A DNA stretch of 64,000 nucleotides from an uncultured Candidatus Melainabacteria bacterium (GCA_934667125.1 CAKULF010000002.1:306812-370811); one strand, 5' to 3'; positions 17,881 through 26,417 are shown, numbered from the stretch's first letter. Program-made: numbers and translations. The notes: generated from the letters alone by a model not told the origin.

Positions 17881-17931
17881 ATGTGTATTAATTTTTCTCT
17901 ATACACAAAGAGGACTAATTTAAAAAATATT

Positions 17932-19302
17932 ATGAAAATAAAAACAATTCTCTTAACAATTGCCAAAATATATCAGCTGTTAGAAAAATTCAACCTAGAA
18001 GACCGCCTTCAGTTGGATTATATTTTAGACAACAATTATCCTGAGTTTGTTTCAAGGCTTCAAAACCTTTCTGATACGGCAAAAATTGCGCTTTGCGCCA
18101 CAAATGGCAAAAAAACGACAACAAATATTTTAAATCAAATTCTTGAAAATAATTCAAAAACATACTTTTCAAATGTGACAAAAGAAGCTTATATCTATCC
18201 GATTTTGACTTCAATCATCCTAGAGCTCGCTAAAAACAAGGATTTTGATATTGAAAATGATAAAAAAAATTATTATACAATGGCGATGGATGAATTTGAA
18301 TTAGCAGGATATTTCAACTCAATGCGCTTTGATTATCTGCTTTTGAGCAATTTATTTATAGACCAAAAGGATTTTTCTTGCCTTGAAGATAAAAAGAAAA
18401 AAATTCAAAACGCTATAATGCTTAATTCCAAATTGAATTTGATAATTAATGCGGATGAGCCGATGTTTTTTCAAATTGATGAGATTAAAAATGATGCTCT
18501 TTTAACGAAAAAAAGAAATAAATTTTATTATGGTTTTAACGATATAGAATTTGTGGGTTCAACCGATAGCGTTATACAAAAAAATGATTTAATGAAATGT
18601 CCAAATTGCGGATGTAGTCTTGATTATAGAAAAAGATTTTATTCTCATATCGGGCAATATGATTGCGAATGCGGTTTTAAAAGACCAAAATTGAACTTAA
18701 GTGCAAATGCTAAAATATTCAATGATTATAGCCTTTTAGAAGTTTTTTATGAAGATAATAAAATGGTTTTCAAAGTTCCATTGGGCGGAATATACAACGC
18801 ATATAACGCTCTTGGGGCGATTGCCGTTGCAATTTGCCTTAATATAAATCGAAAAACAATTTTTGAAAGCTTTGAAAAACTTGAACCTTTAAGGGCAAGA
18901 GATGAAATTTTAACTTATAAAAATAAAAAAATAAAAATCAAAACAATAAAAAACCCAACCTCTCTATCTGAAAGCATTAGAGAGCTTCACGGCGCAAAAA
19001 ATATCAAAGTCGTTTTTTGTTTGGCGGACACTATTTTAGACGGGGTTGATACAAGTTGGATTTGGGATAGCAATTTTGAAGCTTTAAGAGGATTTGAAAA
19101 TAAAATATATATAACATCATCTCGCTTTGATGATATGGCTTTAAGGCTTAAATATGCGCAGGTTAACCCTTGTTTAATGGTTATGGATTCAAATATCAAA
19201 AGCGCTATCGATTGTTGTTATTATGAGCTTGAAAAAAATGAAACTATGCTGATTTTAACGACTCCGTCCGAAATTGATAAGATTTATGATATAGTAGGAT
19301 AA
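17932..19302 (+). CDS. MurT-like Mur ligase (DUF1727 family)
   Basis: MurT, with the glutaminase GatD, amidates D-glutamate of lipid II in many bacteria. Support here: a Mur-ligase P-loop region (CATNGKKTTTN), a four-cysteine zinc ribbon (CPNCGCS...CECG, about residues 223-246) diagnostic of MurT, the GIYNAYNALGAIAVA block and the C-terminal DUF1727 motif DGVDTSWIWD. Oddities: the P-loop has Lys where Ser/Thr should follow GK, and the usual NPxGxNE motif reads NPTSLSE. No gatD is in the window. I start at 17932 (MKIKTILLTI, 456 residues) because a -10 box overlaps the upstream ATG at 17881. The terminator at 19316-19340 ends it. Confidence 0.8.
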   Translation: MKIKTILLTIAKIYQLLEKFNLEDRLQLDYILDNNYPEFVSRLQNLSDTAKIALCATNGKKTTTNILNQILENNSKTYFSNVTKEAYIYPILTSIILELAKNKDFDIENDKKNYYTMAMDEFELAGYFNSMRFDYLLLSNLFIDQKDFSCLEDKKKKIQNAIMLNSKLNLIINADEPMFFQIDEIKNDALLTKKRNKFYYGFNDIEFVGSTDSVIQKNDLMKCPNCGCSLDYRKRFYSHIGQYDCECGFKRPKLNLSANAKIFNDYSLLEVFYEDNKMVFKVPLGGIYNAYNALGAIAVAICLNINRKTIFESFEKLEPLRARDEILTYKNKKIKIKTIKNPTSLSESIRELHGAKNIKVVFCLADTILDGVDTSWIWDSNFEALRGFENKIYITSSRFDDMALRLKYAQVNPCLMVMDSNIKSAIDCCYYELEKNETMLILTTPSEIDKIYDIVG

Positions 19303-19315
19303 TGGATGAAAAATT

Positions 19316-19340
19316 AAAAGCCCTTAAAATAAGGGCTTTT
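19316..19340. terminator. bidirectional intrinsic terminator
   Basis: A perfect 10-bp stem (AAAAGCCCTT and complement) with a five-base loop lies between the convergent genes ending at 19302 and 19355. The A and T ends suit both directions. Confidence 0.85.
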
Positions 19341-19354
19341 AATATATTAATCAT

Positions 19355-21424
19355 CTAGTCTTCTTCTTTTTTGCGCTCTTCGTGTGATGAGTGACTTTCG
19401 CCGCCGCCTGAAGAATTATTATCGCTTCCTGATGAATGGCTTTCACTTGGTGAATTTACAGCAGATGAATGAAATTCACTTATGGTTGCACCTGATAAAC
19501 TTTCGCTTGCAATTGTAGCTTTTGGCTCACTATGAGATGAAACTGACGCTGATTGAAGCGAAATATCAGAATTATCTACACCCGTATCAGGAATTGGTCC
19601 GCAAGGACTATCAGGGGTTGTTGTTCCTTTATCGGGTTCAGGAGCTTGTGGCTCAAGATTTTTATCAGGATTTTCAACAGGTGTATCAACATTATCGCCG
19701 CACGGTGGATTTGTCGGTTTAAAATCCGCACCGCTATCGTTAACGTCCGTTGATGGTTTATTGTTGTCTGTAGATGGAGGTGGAGCTATCGTTGGAGCTG
19801 CTGTTGGCGTTGGTGTAACATTATCATCCACAGGTACATCAGGTACAGGCGGACATGGCGGATCTGTTGGTTTAACTGGTTCCGGAGTCGGCTCAGGAGT
19901 TGGTTCAGGAGTCGGTGGAATTGTCGGATCAACAGGATCTGTTGGTTCCGGAGTTGGTTCCGGAGTTGGTTCCGGAGTTGGTTCAGGAGTTGTTGGAATT
20001 GGTTCAGGAGTTGGCTCTGGAACTGTCGGGTCTTCTGATGGTTCAGTTGACGGTTCTTCAACAGGGTCTTTAGCAACAGTAGCCTTAGGTGTTTCAACCA
20101 TTTGAGGCGCAGCACCTTGTCTTAACATATAGTTAACAGGTTTTAAATCAACTGTTGCGTTTTGTTCGCCAACTTCATTATTCAAAATTGAAGTGCCGTC
20201 GGCATTTTTAATTAATTGACCGTTTTCGTCAACAATACCTTTTAATGAGCTGTTATTTTGAGCTAATTGCAATAATGCTGATTCGCCTAGGGCAATCATA
20301 GATGCTTTTTCTTCATCGCTTGCGCTTTCAATAGCTTGTTTTAAGGTAATTGTATTTCCGTTTTCATCGGTTGAATATTCAATACAATCTAAAATATCCA
20401 TATAGGTGTTATCACTTGCAAGAGCAACTCTTTGCGTTGTTGGAGAAAGTTGAGAAGAAGTGTAATTTGAATTTTCTGTTGCAAGATTTCTCAATTCTTC
20501 TTGAGTGTATTCTTGCTCGCTATTATTTAAGAAAGAAACCACAACATTTGGAGTTGTTAAGTTTAATTCTCCGTTTTTCATATAGCTTTCTGCTAAAGCA
20601 CCCATAAAACCATCAAAAGTTGAAAGGTCTTTAACGCTTGAAGATGAGAATAATTGAGCATTTTCAGGATTTTCAATAATAGCTTTCATAATAGCTTGAC
20701 CTGCTGCGCTTGAAAAATCGCCATCTGTAATTCCGTAATGGTCAAGAATATCTTGAGCTATTGCGTCCCTTGGGCTACTTTTGTAGCTTCCTGCTTTAAA
20801 AGTATAATTTTCATCAGCGTCAAATTCAACTTCTTTAGTTAAATCTTTTGAAGTTTTGTTATAGTCTAAGGAGTTGAATTTTGGATATCTTAAATCAGAA
20901 AGTTTATCGTTCAAACTTTCTTTAATATTGCCTTGCATATTAATATCTTTTAAGGCATCAGCGTTTTCGTTTAAAAATCTGTTAGCTAAATCTTTTCTTT
21001 CATTTTCAGAAGCATTTGGATAAACCGCTTCCATTAAATCATTTAAAGTATATTCATCTTTTTGTTTCAAATTTATGAATGCTTGTCCCCAAGGAGATGG
21101 TTTTGTTGCTTCAACTGAACTTCCTGTTAGTATAACGGTTGAAGTGTATGGCTCTTTAGTATTTGTTTTTGGAGCCGTTGTTGGAGCCGCTGTTGGAGCT
21201 GCTGTTGTGGTTTGTTGTTGCGCTGCGCTTAACATATCTGCCGATTCGCCCAACGCTGCACTGATTTCATCTGCAGTAACATCTTCGCCTTTTGGCGCTT
21301 CAACATTAGCTTGCATGATAATGTTATCTATTTTTTCTTGGGTTCCTGCGCCCATTGCGTTTGCCTGAACAGCTTTGTCAAAATTGCTGTTAAAAAATCC
21401 TTTAATCCCGTCAATTAAAGACAT
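19355..21424 (-). CDS. large acidic protein with Pro-Glu-Thr repeats, unknown function
   Basis: A 689-residue protein in three parts. Residues 1-70 are an Ala-rich helical start (MSLIDGIKGFFNSNFDKAVQ). About 70-440 is a mixed, acidic region after a Thr/Ala/Pro linker (TAAPTAAPTTAP). From about 455 to the end it is disordered: PEPTPEP repeats, short Cys-Gly-Pro blocks (PPCPPVPD, NPPCGDN, SPCGPIPD) and a Ser/His/Glu-rich tail (SESHSSGSDNNSSGGGESH) ending in charged residues. There is no signal peptide. A ribosome site AAGGAAGGG precedes the ATG. The composition suggests an extended surface or scaffold protein, but the export route is unknown. No family recognised. Confidence 0.75.
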   Translation of the reverse strand: MSLIDGIKGFFNSNFDKAVQANAMGAGTQEKIDNIIMQANVEAPKGEDVTADEISAALGESADMLSAAQQQTTTAAPTAAPTTAPKTNTKEPYTSTVILTGSSVEATKPSPWGQAFINLKQKDEYTLNDLMEAVYPNASENERKDLANRFLNENADALKDINMQGNIKESLNDKLSDLRYPKFNSLDYNKTSKDLTKEVEFDADENYTFKAGSYKSSPRDAIAQDILDHYGITDGDFSSAAGQAIMKAIIENPENAQLFSSSSVKDLSTFDGFMGALAESYMKNGELNLTTPNVVVSFLNNSEQEYTQEELRNLATENSNYTSSQLSPTTQRVALASDNTYMDILDCIEYSTDENGNTITLKQAIESASDEEKASMIALGESALLQLAQNNSSLKGIVDENGQLIKNADGTSILNNEVGEQNATVDLKPVNYMLRQGAAPQMVETPKATVAKDPVEEPSTEPSEDPTVPEPTPEPIPTTPEPTPEPTPEPTPEPTDPVDPTIPPTPEPTPEPTPEPVKPTDPPCPPVPDVPVDDNVTPTPTAAPTIAPPPSTDNNKPSTDVNDSGADFKPTNPPCGDNVDTPVENPDKNLEPQAPEPDKGTTTPDSPCGPIPDTGVDNSDISLQSASVSSHSEPKATIASESLSGATISEFHSSAVNSPSESHSSGSDNNSSGGGESHSSHEERKKEED
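19878..20020. repeat. degenerate 12-bp tandem repeat in coding sequence
   Basis: Units such as GGAGTTGGTTCC and GGAGTCGGTTCA repeat in register and encode the Pro-Thr-Pro-Glu repeats of the minus-strand gene. The exact copies near 19942-19990 are the most likely to change length by slippage. Confidence 0.8.
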
Positions 21425-21567
21425 ATTTCATCCCTTCCTTTATACAAATAGTCTATATACTATTACATTTCCACGCATAGCAAGATTTATAACAAAAATC
21501 AAATAAAAAATTTGCAAAAAACCGAAAAAAGGATTAAAATAATATGAAATATCAGCTATTTGTGCAT

Positions 21568-21573
21568 TATAAT
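21568..21573 (+). promoter_or_regulatory. -10 box of zinc-ribbon gene
   Basis: TATAAT lies about 60 bases before the ATG at 21633. No clear -35 box is seen at 17 bases. The ribosome site AAGGAG follows at about 21620. Confidence 0.4.
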
Positions 21574-21632
21574 TTGAGTTTTTAAATTTTTTGCGCCTAT
21601 AAAAGATAAACGAAAAAATAAGGAGACAAAAA

Positions 21633-21905
21633 ATGTATCAAGATCAAAACTTAACCTGTGAAGATTGCGGAAAAGAATTTGTTTTTTCAGCAGGCGAACA
21701 AGAATTTTATGCACAAAAAGGTTTAGTAAACGTTCCAAAAAGATGTCCTGAATGCAGAAAAGCAAGAAGACAAAAATCAAAAAGAAAAATGTATGACGCT
21801 GTATGTTCTGCTTGTGGCGCTGCAACAAAAGTTCCTTTTAAACCGATTGAGGGAAAAGAAATTTTCTGTAAAGAATGTTATAAAAAAAGACAAGAAGAAG
21901 CTTAA
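21633..21905 (+). CDS. zinc-ribbon protein, CxxC type (zf-trcl-like)
   Basis: Ninety residues with two zinc-binding units. The first is CEDCGKEF followed by a basic CPECRKARR, the probable zinc-ribbon domain called zf-trcl; the second is CSACGAATKVPF followed by IFCKECYKKR. This double arrangement is widespread as a small protein of unknown function in anaerobes and related bacteria. It is basic in the middle and may bind nucleic acid, which is only an inference. AAGGAG lies seven bases before the ATG, and a strong terminator follows at 21925. Confidence 0.88.
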   Translation: MYQDQNLTCEDCGKEFVFSAGEQEFYAQKGLVNVPKRCPECRKARRQKSKRKMYDAVCSACGAATKVPFKPIEGKEIFCKECYKKRQEEA

Positions 21906-21924
21906 AAATTAAGTTAAATATGTT

Positions 21925-21950
21925 AAAACCCTAGAATATCTAGGGTTTTA
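21925..21950 (+). terminator. intrinsic terminator
   Basis: A perfect 11-bp stem (AAAACCCTAGA and complement) with a three-base loop, 20 bases after the zinc-ribbon stop codon. Confidence 0.85.
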
Positions 21951-22037
21951 TCGATTTTTGGGTAAGCTTTCTTATTTAAACCCGCCCCTATCACAGACTT
22001 GTAATGTAGAAAACGATAGAAAAGATATTTCTATCTT

Positions 22038-22130
22038 GCTCCTGTCAAATCAAAGATTTGAAACGTCGCCTATCAACAGTTTAACAAAAGCCAAATTCAT
22101 CATTTGTCTTTTGTACACTCTGGCTTCGCA
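22038..22130 (+). repeat. dispersed repeat A, copy 2
   Basis: It begins GCTCCTGTCAAATCAAAGAT and runs through GTCGCCTATCAACAG to TCTGGCTTCGCA. It matches copy 1 (7864) and, inverted, copy 3 (26740-26895). Copies 2 and 3 share the longer right end ending in TCTGGCTTCGCA. Confidence 0.8.
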
Positions 22131-22188
22131 TTGAGAAAGCGCTTATAATAATCTTATTAATCATTATAGCGCTAATTCATTTAGTAAA

Positions 22189-22244
22189 ATAGGGAAGTAA
22201 TGAAAGGCTTGAAAAGGTAACGACTTTTTAAGCCTTTTCCCTAT
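22189..22244. repeat. long composite hairpin
   Basis: Outer arms ATAGGGAA/TTCCCTAT and inner arms AAAGGCTT/AAGCCTTT can pair at once, with a six-base bulge on the left. It lies 38 bases past the end of the minus gene at 22282, and could act as its 3' end structure; a T-rich stretch follows on the plus strand. RNA function is only possible, not shown. Confidence 0.5.
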
Positions 22245-22281
22245 GTTTTTATTATACCACACTTTTTAAATCATTCAACGG

Positions 22282-22788
22282 TTACATCACATATTTTTGT
22301 TCGGTCAAATTGCCATCTTTATCAAATTTCCAATTTTCGCCTTTAGCCAAATTCAAAACATTATCCTTGTAGCTAATTTCGCCTTTATAATAGCTATATC
22401 CTGCTTTAGAATGTTCAACAGCTTCTTTTGCCTCAAAATTATCATCCGATAAAATCTTGCAATCCTTTAAAAGGACATAATCTTTTCCGCCATTTAAAAT
22501 AGCAACGCCGTCTGATGTTGAGCTTGATTTACGATAGTTTATCGCAATTGAATCATAAGGCCCGATTTGTTTTAAATCTCTTGCTCGAGCAAAAGGAAAA
22601 ATTATATCGTTAATTATGTGCTTATAAACTTTTGAAGCTTGCTGAGTGATATCGCTTCTAACAGAATCAAAACCAGCCATTTTAGTGCATCTATCGGCTC
22701 TAACCGGAGCTGTTGCTTGCTTTTTGTGTTTAGCTTGAAAAGATGTGTTTCTATAATTGTTGTTGAAATTAATCGGTGCAATATTCAT
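22282..22788 (-). CDS. hypothetical protein with N-terminal FQAK motif (168 aa)
   Basis: A soluble 168-residue protein with no signal peptide or membrane segment. The N-terminus (MNIAPINFNNNYRNTSFQAK) is a polar, low-complexity stretch ending in FQAK; a similar lead with FTSK opens the starch synthase at 45641. The C-terminal half has short beta-like repeats (VAILNGGKDYVLLKDCKI, YYKGEISYKDNVLNLAKGEN), suggesting a small beta-rich domain. I do not recognise a family. It stands alone, facing repeat DNA downstream. Confidence 0.65.
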   Translation of the reverse strand: MNIAPINFNNNYRNTSFQAKHKKQATAPVRADRCTKMAGFDSVRSDITQQASKVYKHIINDIIFPFARARDLKQIGPYDSIAINYRKSSSTSDGVAILNGGKDYVLLKDCKILSDDNFEAKEAVEHSKAGYSYYKGEISYKDNVLNLAKGENWKFDKDGNLTEQKYVM

Positions 22789-22887
22789 AATTTAACCTCA
22801 CTTTTTTATATTCGTATAATATTTAAGAAAAAAATTTTTTGCTAAAGCAGGGGTTAATTTTATAGATTTTGTAACAAATTTTATTAA

Positions 22888-22916
22888 TTGCAAAAAATGC
22901 TTTTTGAGTATATCAT
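22888..22916 (+). promoter_or_regulatory. promoter of CDF-CorC gene
   Basis: TTGCAA, a 17-base spacer and TATCAT, with the ribosome site AAGGAG five bases before the ATG at 22950. Confidence 0.55.
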
Positions 22917-22949
22917 AATTACATAATTTCTTAATTTATAAGGAGTAAT

Positions 22950-24815
22950 ATGTCATCTGTGCGACAGAAAATTAATATAGCGGAAAACGATAATTCAACT
23001 ACTTACGAATACAAAAACAAAATAGATAATACAAAATTAAGCGCCGTTATTAGGGCTTTCATTGCTAATATCGGCATTGCTCTTGTGAAATTCATTTGTT
23101 TTTTCTTTTCTCAATCATCAGCAATGCTCGCAGAAGCCATCCACAGCTCCGTTGATTCTTTCAACAGTATTTGTCTTATGGTTGGAATTCAAAGAGGTTC
23201 ACGCCCTGCGGATAATAATCATCCGTTCGGATATGGTTTAGAAGCCAATATTTGGGCGATGTTTGCTTCTTTATTGATGTTAATTGGTACATTTGTTGCA
23301 ATTTACCACGGTTTTGATAAATTAATCAATCATCAAGATATTTCAGAACTTTTAAAAAATTATAATTATATAGCAATAACTTTATTGGTTAGTTTATGTT
23401 TTGAGGGTTGGGCGGTTAATAGCGCTGTTCATGCGGTTGTTGCCGAAGTTCAGATTGAAGAAAAAAACCCAATCAACCGTTTTTTCATTTCTTTAAAACA
23501 TATTAGAAAAATTCAATCTCCAACTACTAAATTCGTTTGGTATGAAGATACTTTTGCGTTTTTGGGGGTTTTAATCGCATTTTCATCTTTAACAATAGCC
23601 AAATTCGTTATACCTGTTGAATTTGCGTATATTCCTGACGCCGTTGCTTCAATTATAATCGGTTCTTTGCTGTTATTTTTAGCAATATATTTAATCAGAA
23701 ACAATGTAAACAGTTTGACCGTTCAATCCGCTCAACCAAAAGTTGAAGAAATAATTATCAATACAGCAGACTCAATCCACGGAATTACAAAGGTTTTAGA
23801 ACTTAAAACAATGGATTTAGGTACATCAGGGCTTGTTATTAATATGGCAATCGAAGTTGCGCCCGAAACACAAATGAAAGACGCTGATGATATTGCGCAA
23901 ATGCTTGAGCGCAAAATTAAAAAATACGTTAAAAACGTTAATGACGTGACGATTGAGTTGGTTGCGCATGATGTTGAAGATAATTGGGAAGAAAAATTAG
24001 ACAAATTAATTAAAGAGGGCAAGGAAATTGGCGCAATTGATTCGCACGAAGCAAAAATGCTATCTAATTTCTTTTCTTTTGCAAATGCTGTCGTTAAAGA
24101 AATAATGATTCCAAGAACAGAAATTGTTTTTGTTGAATCAACAAGCTCAATTGAGGAATTGGCGGACATTATAATCTCATCAGGACACACAAGAATTCCA
24201 ATTTATGAAGATAATATTGATAATATAATTGGGGTAATTAATGCTAAAGATGTTTTAAAAATCATCAAAAACGGCAATATTTCGCCCGATTTTGAAATTA
24301 AATCACTGGCAAGAGATTTATTAATCGTTCCGGAGAACAAATTTATTTCCGATTTATTATCTGATTTAACTTCTTCAAAAAACCAAATAGCAGCTGTTTT
24401 GGACGAACACGGCGGAATAGTTGGCATTGTTACGATTGAAGATATTATTGAAGAAATAGTCGGCGAAATTTATGATGAATTTGATAAGGTTGAAACGCCC
24501 GAAATAGTTAAGGTTGACGACTATACGTTAAATGTTTCTTCTAAAACTTCAATTGATGATATAAATGAAAGATTTGACCAAGATATTCCAAGCGAAGATT
24601 TCCAAACAATAGGCGGATATGTTTTCGGTCTGTTGGGTCGTGAGCCTGAATTGAACGACGTTGTGGAAGATAAAAACATCACATACACAGTTATAGAACT
24701 TGATGGAATTAAAATTCAAAGAATATTAATGAAAAAGGGTACGCCTTTTGTAGACAAGGAAGTTGAAGTTGAAACTGCAACAGATGAGCAAGAACTTCAA
24801 GAGGAGCAAAAATGA
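22950..24815 (+). CDS. CDF (ZnT9-like) transporter fused to CorC/HlyC CBS module
   Basis: A 621-residue fusion. Residues 30-260 are a cation diffusion facilitator with the metal motif HSSVD (His65, Asp69), the WYEDTFAFLG segment (Glu199, Asp200) and PDAVASIIIGSL (Asp230), closest to the SLC30A9-like branch; a cytoplasmic CDF tail runs to about 340. Then comes a full CorC/HlyC/CNNM cytosolic module: linker, CBS pair (about 382-505; EIMIPRTEIVFVE, TRIPIYEDNIDNIIGVI, AAVLDEHGGIVGIVTIEDII) and the C-terminal CorC domain (about 519-598; TIGGYVFGLLGREPELND). In normal CorC proteins the membrane part is DUF21, not CDF. It probably moves Zn or another divalent ion under control by nucleotide or Mg binding to the CBS pair. 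gpsA overlaps its end by four bases. Confidence 0.9.
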   Translation: MSSVRQKINIAENDNSTTYEYKNKIDNTKLSAVIRAFIANIGIALVKFICFFFSQSSAMLAEAIHSSVDSFNSICLMVGIQRGSRPADNNHPFGYGLEANIWAMFASLLMLIGTFVAIYHGFDKLINHQDISELLKNYNYIAITLLVSLCFEGWAVNSAVHAVVAEVQIEEKNPINRFFISLKHIRKIQSPTTKFVWYEDTFAFLGVLIAFSSLTIAKFVIPVEFAYIPDAVASIIIGSLLLFLAIYLIRNNVNSLTVQSAQPKVEEIIINTADSIHGITKVLELKTMDLGTSGLVINMAIEVAPETQMKDADDIAQMLERKIKKYVKNVNDVTIELVAHDVEDNWEEKLDKLIKEGKEIGAIDSHEAKMLSNFFSFANAVVKEIMIPRTEIVFVESTSSIEELADIIISSGHTRIPIYEDNIDNIIGVINAKDVLKIIKNGNISPDFEIKSLARDLLIVPENKFISDLLSDLTSSKNQIAAVLDEHGGIVGIVTIEDIIEEIVGEIYDEFDKVETPEIVKVDDYTLNVSSKTSIDDINERFDQDIPSEDFQTIGGYVFGLLGREPELNDVVEDKNITYTVIELDGIKIQRILMKKGTPFVDKEVEVETATDEQELQEEQK

Positions 24816-25804
24816 AATTAACGGTTTTAGGCCCTGGGTGCTGGGGTTTAACGATTGCAAAACTTTTAAACAATAATTTTGATGAAATTACTGTTTGGGG
24901 AAGAAAAGAGGACTTAACTCCAACTTTGGTTAATGAACACAGACTTGAAAAACCTCTTCAAATTCAGCTTGATAAAAAAGTGAAATTCACTTCAGACTTA
25001 GCTCAAGCGTTAGCAGGAGCGAGAATTATTCTTCTTGTTGTTGCAACAGGCGGAATTAGACCTGTTTGCGAACAAATTAAAGCGCTTGGCGGCTTAAAAG
25101 ATAATCAAATTTTAGTCAACCTTTCAAAAGGTATTGAACTTCCGAGCTTAAAAAGAATGAGCGAAGTTATATTAGAAGTTTTGCCCAATATTAAATTTGC
25201 AACATTATCAGGGCCGACTTTGGCTCGAGAAATTATAGATGGCTGTCCAACCCTTGCAACTGTTGCTTCGACCGACATTGAAACAGCTAAAACTGCGCAA
25301 GAATTATTAAATGTTCCATCTTTATTCAGACTTTACACAAACACCGATTTAATCGGAGTTGAATTGGGCGGAAGTTTGAAAAACGTTATTGCAATTGCTT
25401 CAGGGTTCGCTTCTTCAATGGGTTTAGGAGATAACCTTAGAGGTTCGCTTTTAACTCGTGGAATGGCAGAAATGGTGCGTGTTGGGGTTGCTTTAGGAGC
25501 TAAAGCTTCAACATTATACGGTTTATCAGGCATGGGGGATTTAATAGCAACAGCATCCAGCCCATATTCAAGAAATTATACCGTTGGAAGTATGATTGCA
25601 AAAGGCAAAAAAATTAATGATATTTTGGCTGAATTAGGCTCAGTCGCAGAGGGTGTTAAAACGTCAAAAGCCTTGTGCGAATTGGCAAAGAAACTTGATA
25701 TTGATGTACCTGTGTCCAGCGCTATTTATGAAGCAGTTTATACAGATATCACACCAAAAGAAATCTTGGATAAGCTGATGAATAGAAGATTAAAGGCAGA
25801 ATAG
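24812..25804 (+). CDS. gpsA: glycerol-3-phosphate dehydrogenase [NAD(P)+]
   Basis: GpsA reduces dihydroxyacetone phosphate to sn-glycerol 3-phosphate for phospholipid synthesis. The 330-residue protein has the dinucleotide-binding start LTVLGPGCWGLTIAKLL, the LSGPTLAREI motif, the catalytic-Lys helix GVELGGSLKNVIAIASG, NLRGSLLTRGMAEM and GLSGMGDLIATASSPYSRN, with TSKALCELA near the end. It starts with ATGA overlapping the stop of the CDF-CorC gene, so the two are translationally coupled. Note GPGCWG where most members have GAGSWG. Confidence 0.97.
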   Translation: MKLTVLGPGCWGLTIAKLLNNNFDEITVWGRKEDLTPTLVNEHRLEKPLQIQLDKKVKFTSDLAQALAGARIILLVVATGGIRPVCEQIKALGGLKDNQILVNLSKGIELPSLKRMSEVILEVLPNIKFATLSGPTLAREIIDGCPTLATVASTDIETAKTAQELLNVPSLFRLYTNTDLIGVELGGSLKNVIAIASGFASSMGLGDNLRGSLLTRGMAEMVRVGVALGAKASTLYGLSGMGDLIATASSPYSRNYTVGSMIAKGKKINDILAELGSVAEGVKTSKALCELAKKLDIDVPVSSAIYEAVYTDITPKEILDKLMNRRLKAE

Positions 25805-25889
25805 AGATTTAAAGTTGTAGTTTTGTAACAATTCTATTTTTACAAAATAGGAATATGATAAAATTATTTTGTATTATTTAAGGATTTGT

Positions 25890-26318
25890 ATGAAAAAATT
25901 TATATTAATAATTTTGTTTGTTTTCTTTGCATTATCTGCATATTCTGCCGATTGGGTTGAAATAAGTGAAAAAACTTATATAGATAAAGATACTTTAAGA
26001 ACTTATGTCGATGAATATAGTCATTCGCATTCCGAACAAATAGTCTTTTGGAGAAAATCTTTAAATGACGGTTCTGAATATTTTAAAAATATTGAAAAAG
26101 AATATAATAAAAAAGTTTGGTACACAATGGTACAAGAAATAGCAAATACAAAAAACAGAACAATGTGCATTAAATCAATCGCATATTATGATTTAAAAGG
26201 TAATCCATTTTTTAATTCTGATATTCGTGATTATGCTTTACAATGGCAAAGTATTATTCCAAATTCTTATGGCGAATTTATTTATAATTCTTTGACAAAT
26301 ATTTACAAAGCACGATAA
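25890..26318 (+). CDS. secreted protein, surface-adhesin-E-like
   Basis: A 142-residue protein with a signal peptide (MKKFILIILFVFFALSAYSA) and a small beta-rich mature domain. The pattern ADWVEISEKTYIDKDTLR, then QIVFWRKSL, then CIKSIAYYDLKGNPF resembles the short exported family called surface-adhesin E, where a Trp, a 'YID' strand and a 'VW' strand are kept. The match is by eye and uncertain. I start at the ATG at 25890 because TAAGGA lies six bases before it; the open frame extends 21 bases further upstream. The gene is alone and is followed by 1.1 kb of repeats. Confidence 0.7.
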   Translation: MKKFILIILFVFFALSAYSADWVEISEKTYIDKDTLRTYVDEYSHSHSEQIVFWRKSLNDGSEYFKNIEKEYNKKVWYTMVQEIANTKNRTMCIKSIAYYDLKGNPFFNSDIRDYALQWQSIIPNSYGEFIYNSLTNIYKAR

Positions 26319-26417
26319 TGCAAATAATGCTATTATCAATTTTGATAGTAAATTTTTGTATAAATAACAACCAGTTATCGAAATTTTAAAATTTCGTCTA
26401 ATTCTTAATGATTTTAA

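Larger units (their letters stand above)
21951..22281. other. intergenic region with repeat A and hairpins, no gene seen
   Basis: About 330 bases between convergent genes. It contains copy 2 of dispersed repeat A (22038-22130), an AGCGCT...AGCGCT inverted repeat (about 22138-22173) and a long hairpin at 22189-22244. I find no coding sequence with a start site and ribosome site. Confidence 0.6.

Noticed and set aside
17881..17931. Upstream ATG for the MurT-like gene
   Set aside because: The -10 box TATAAT ends on the base before it, so the transcript would start downstream; the added 17 residues do not look like MurT.
19761..20105. Plus-strand frame reading Gly-Ser-Gly-Val repeats
   Set aside because: It is the antisense shadow of the Pro-Thr-Pro-Glu repeats of the minus-strand gene; codon repetition in one frame opens the opposite frame.
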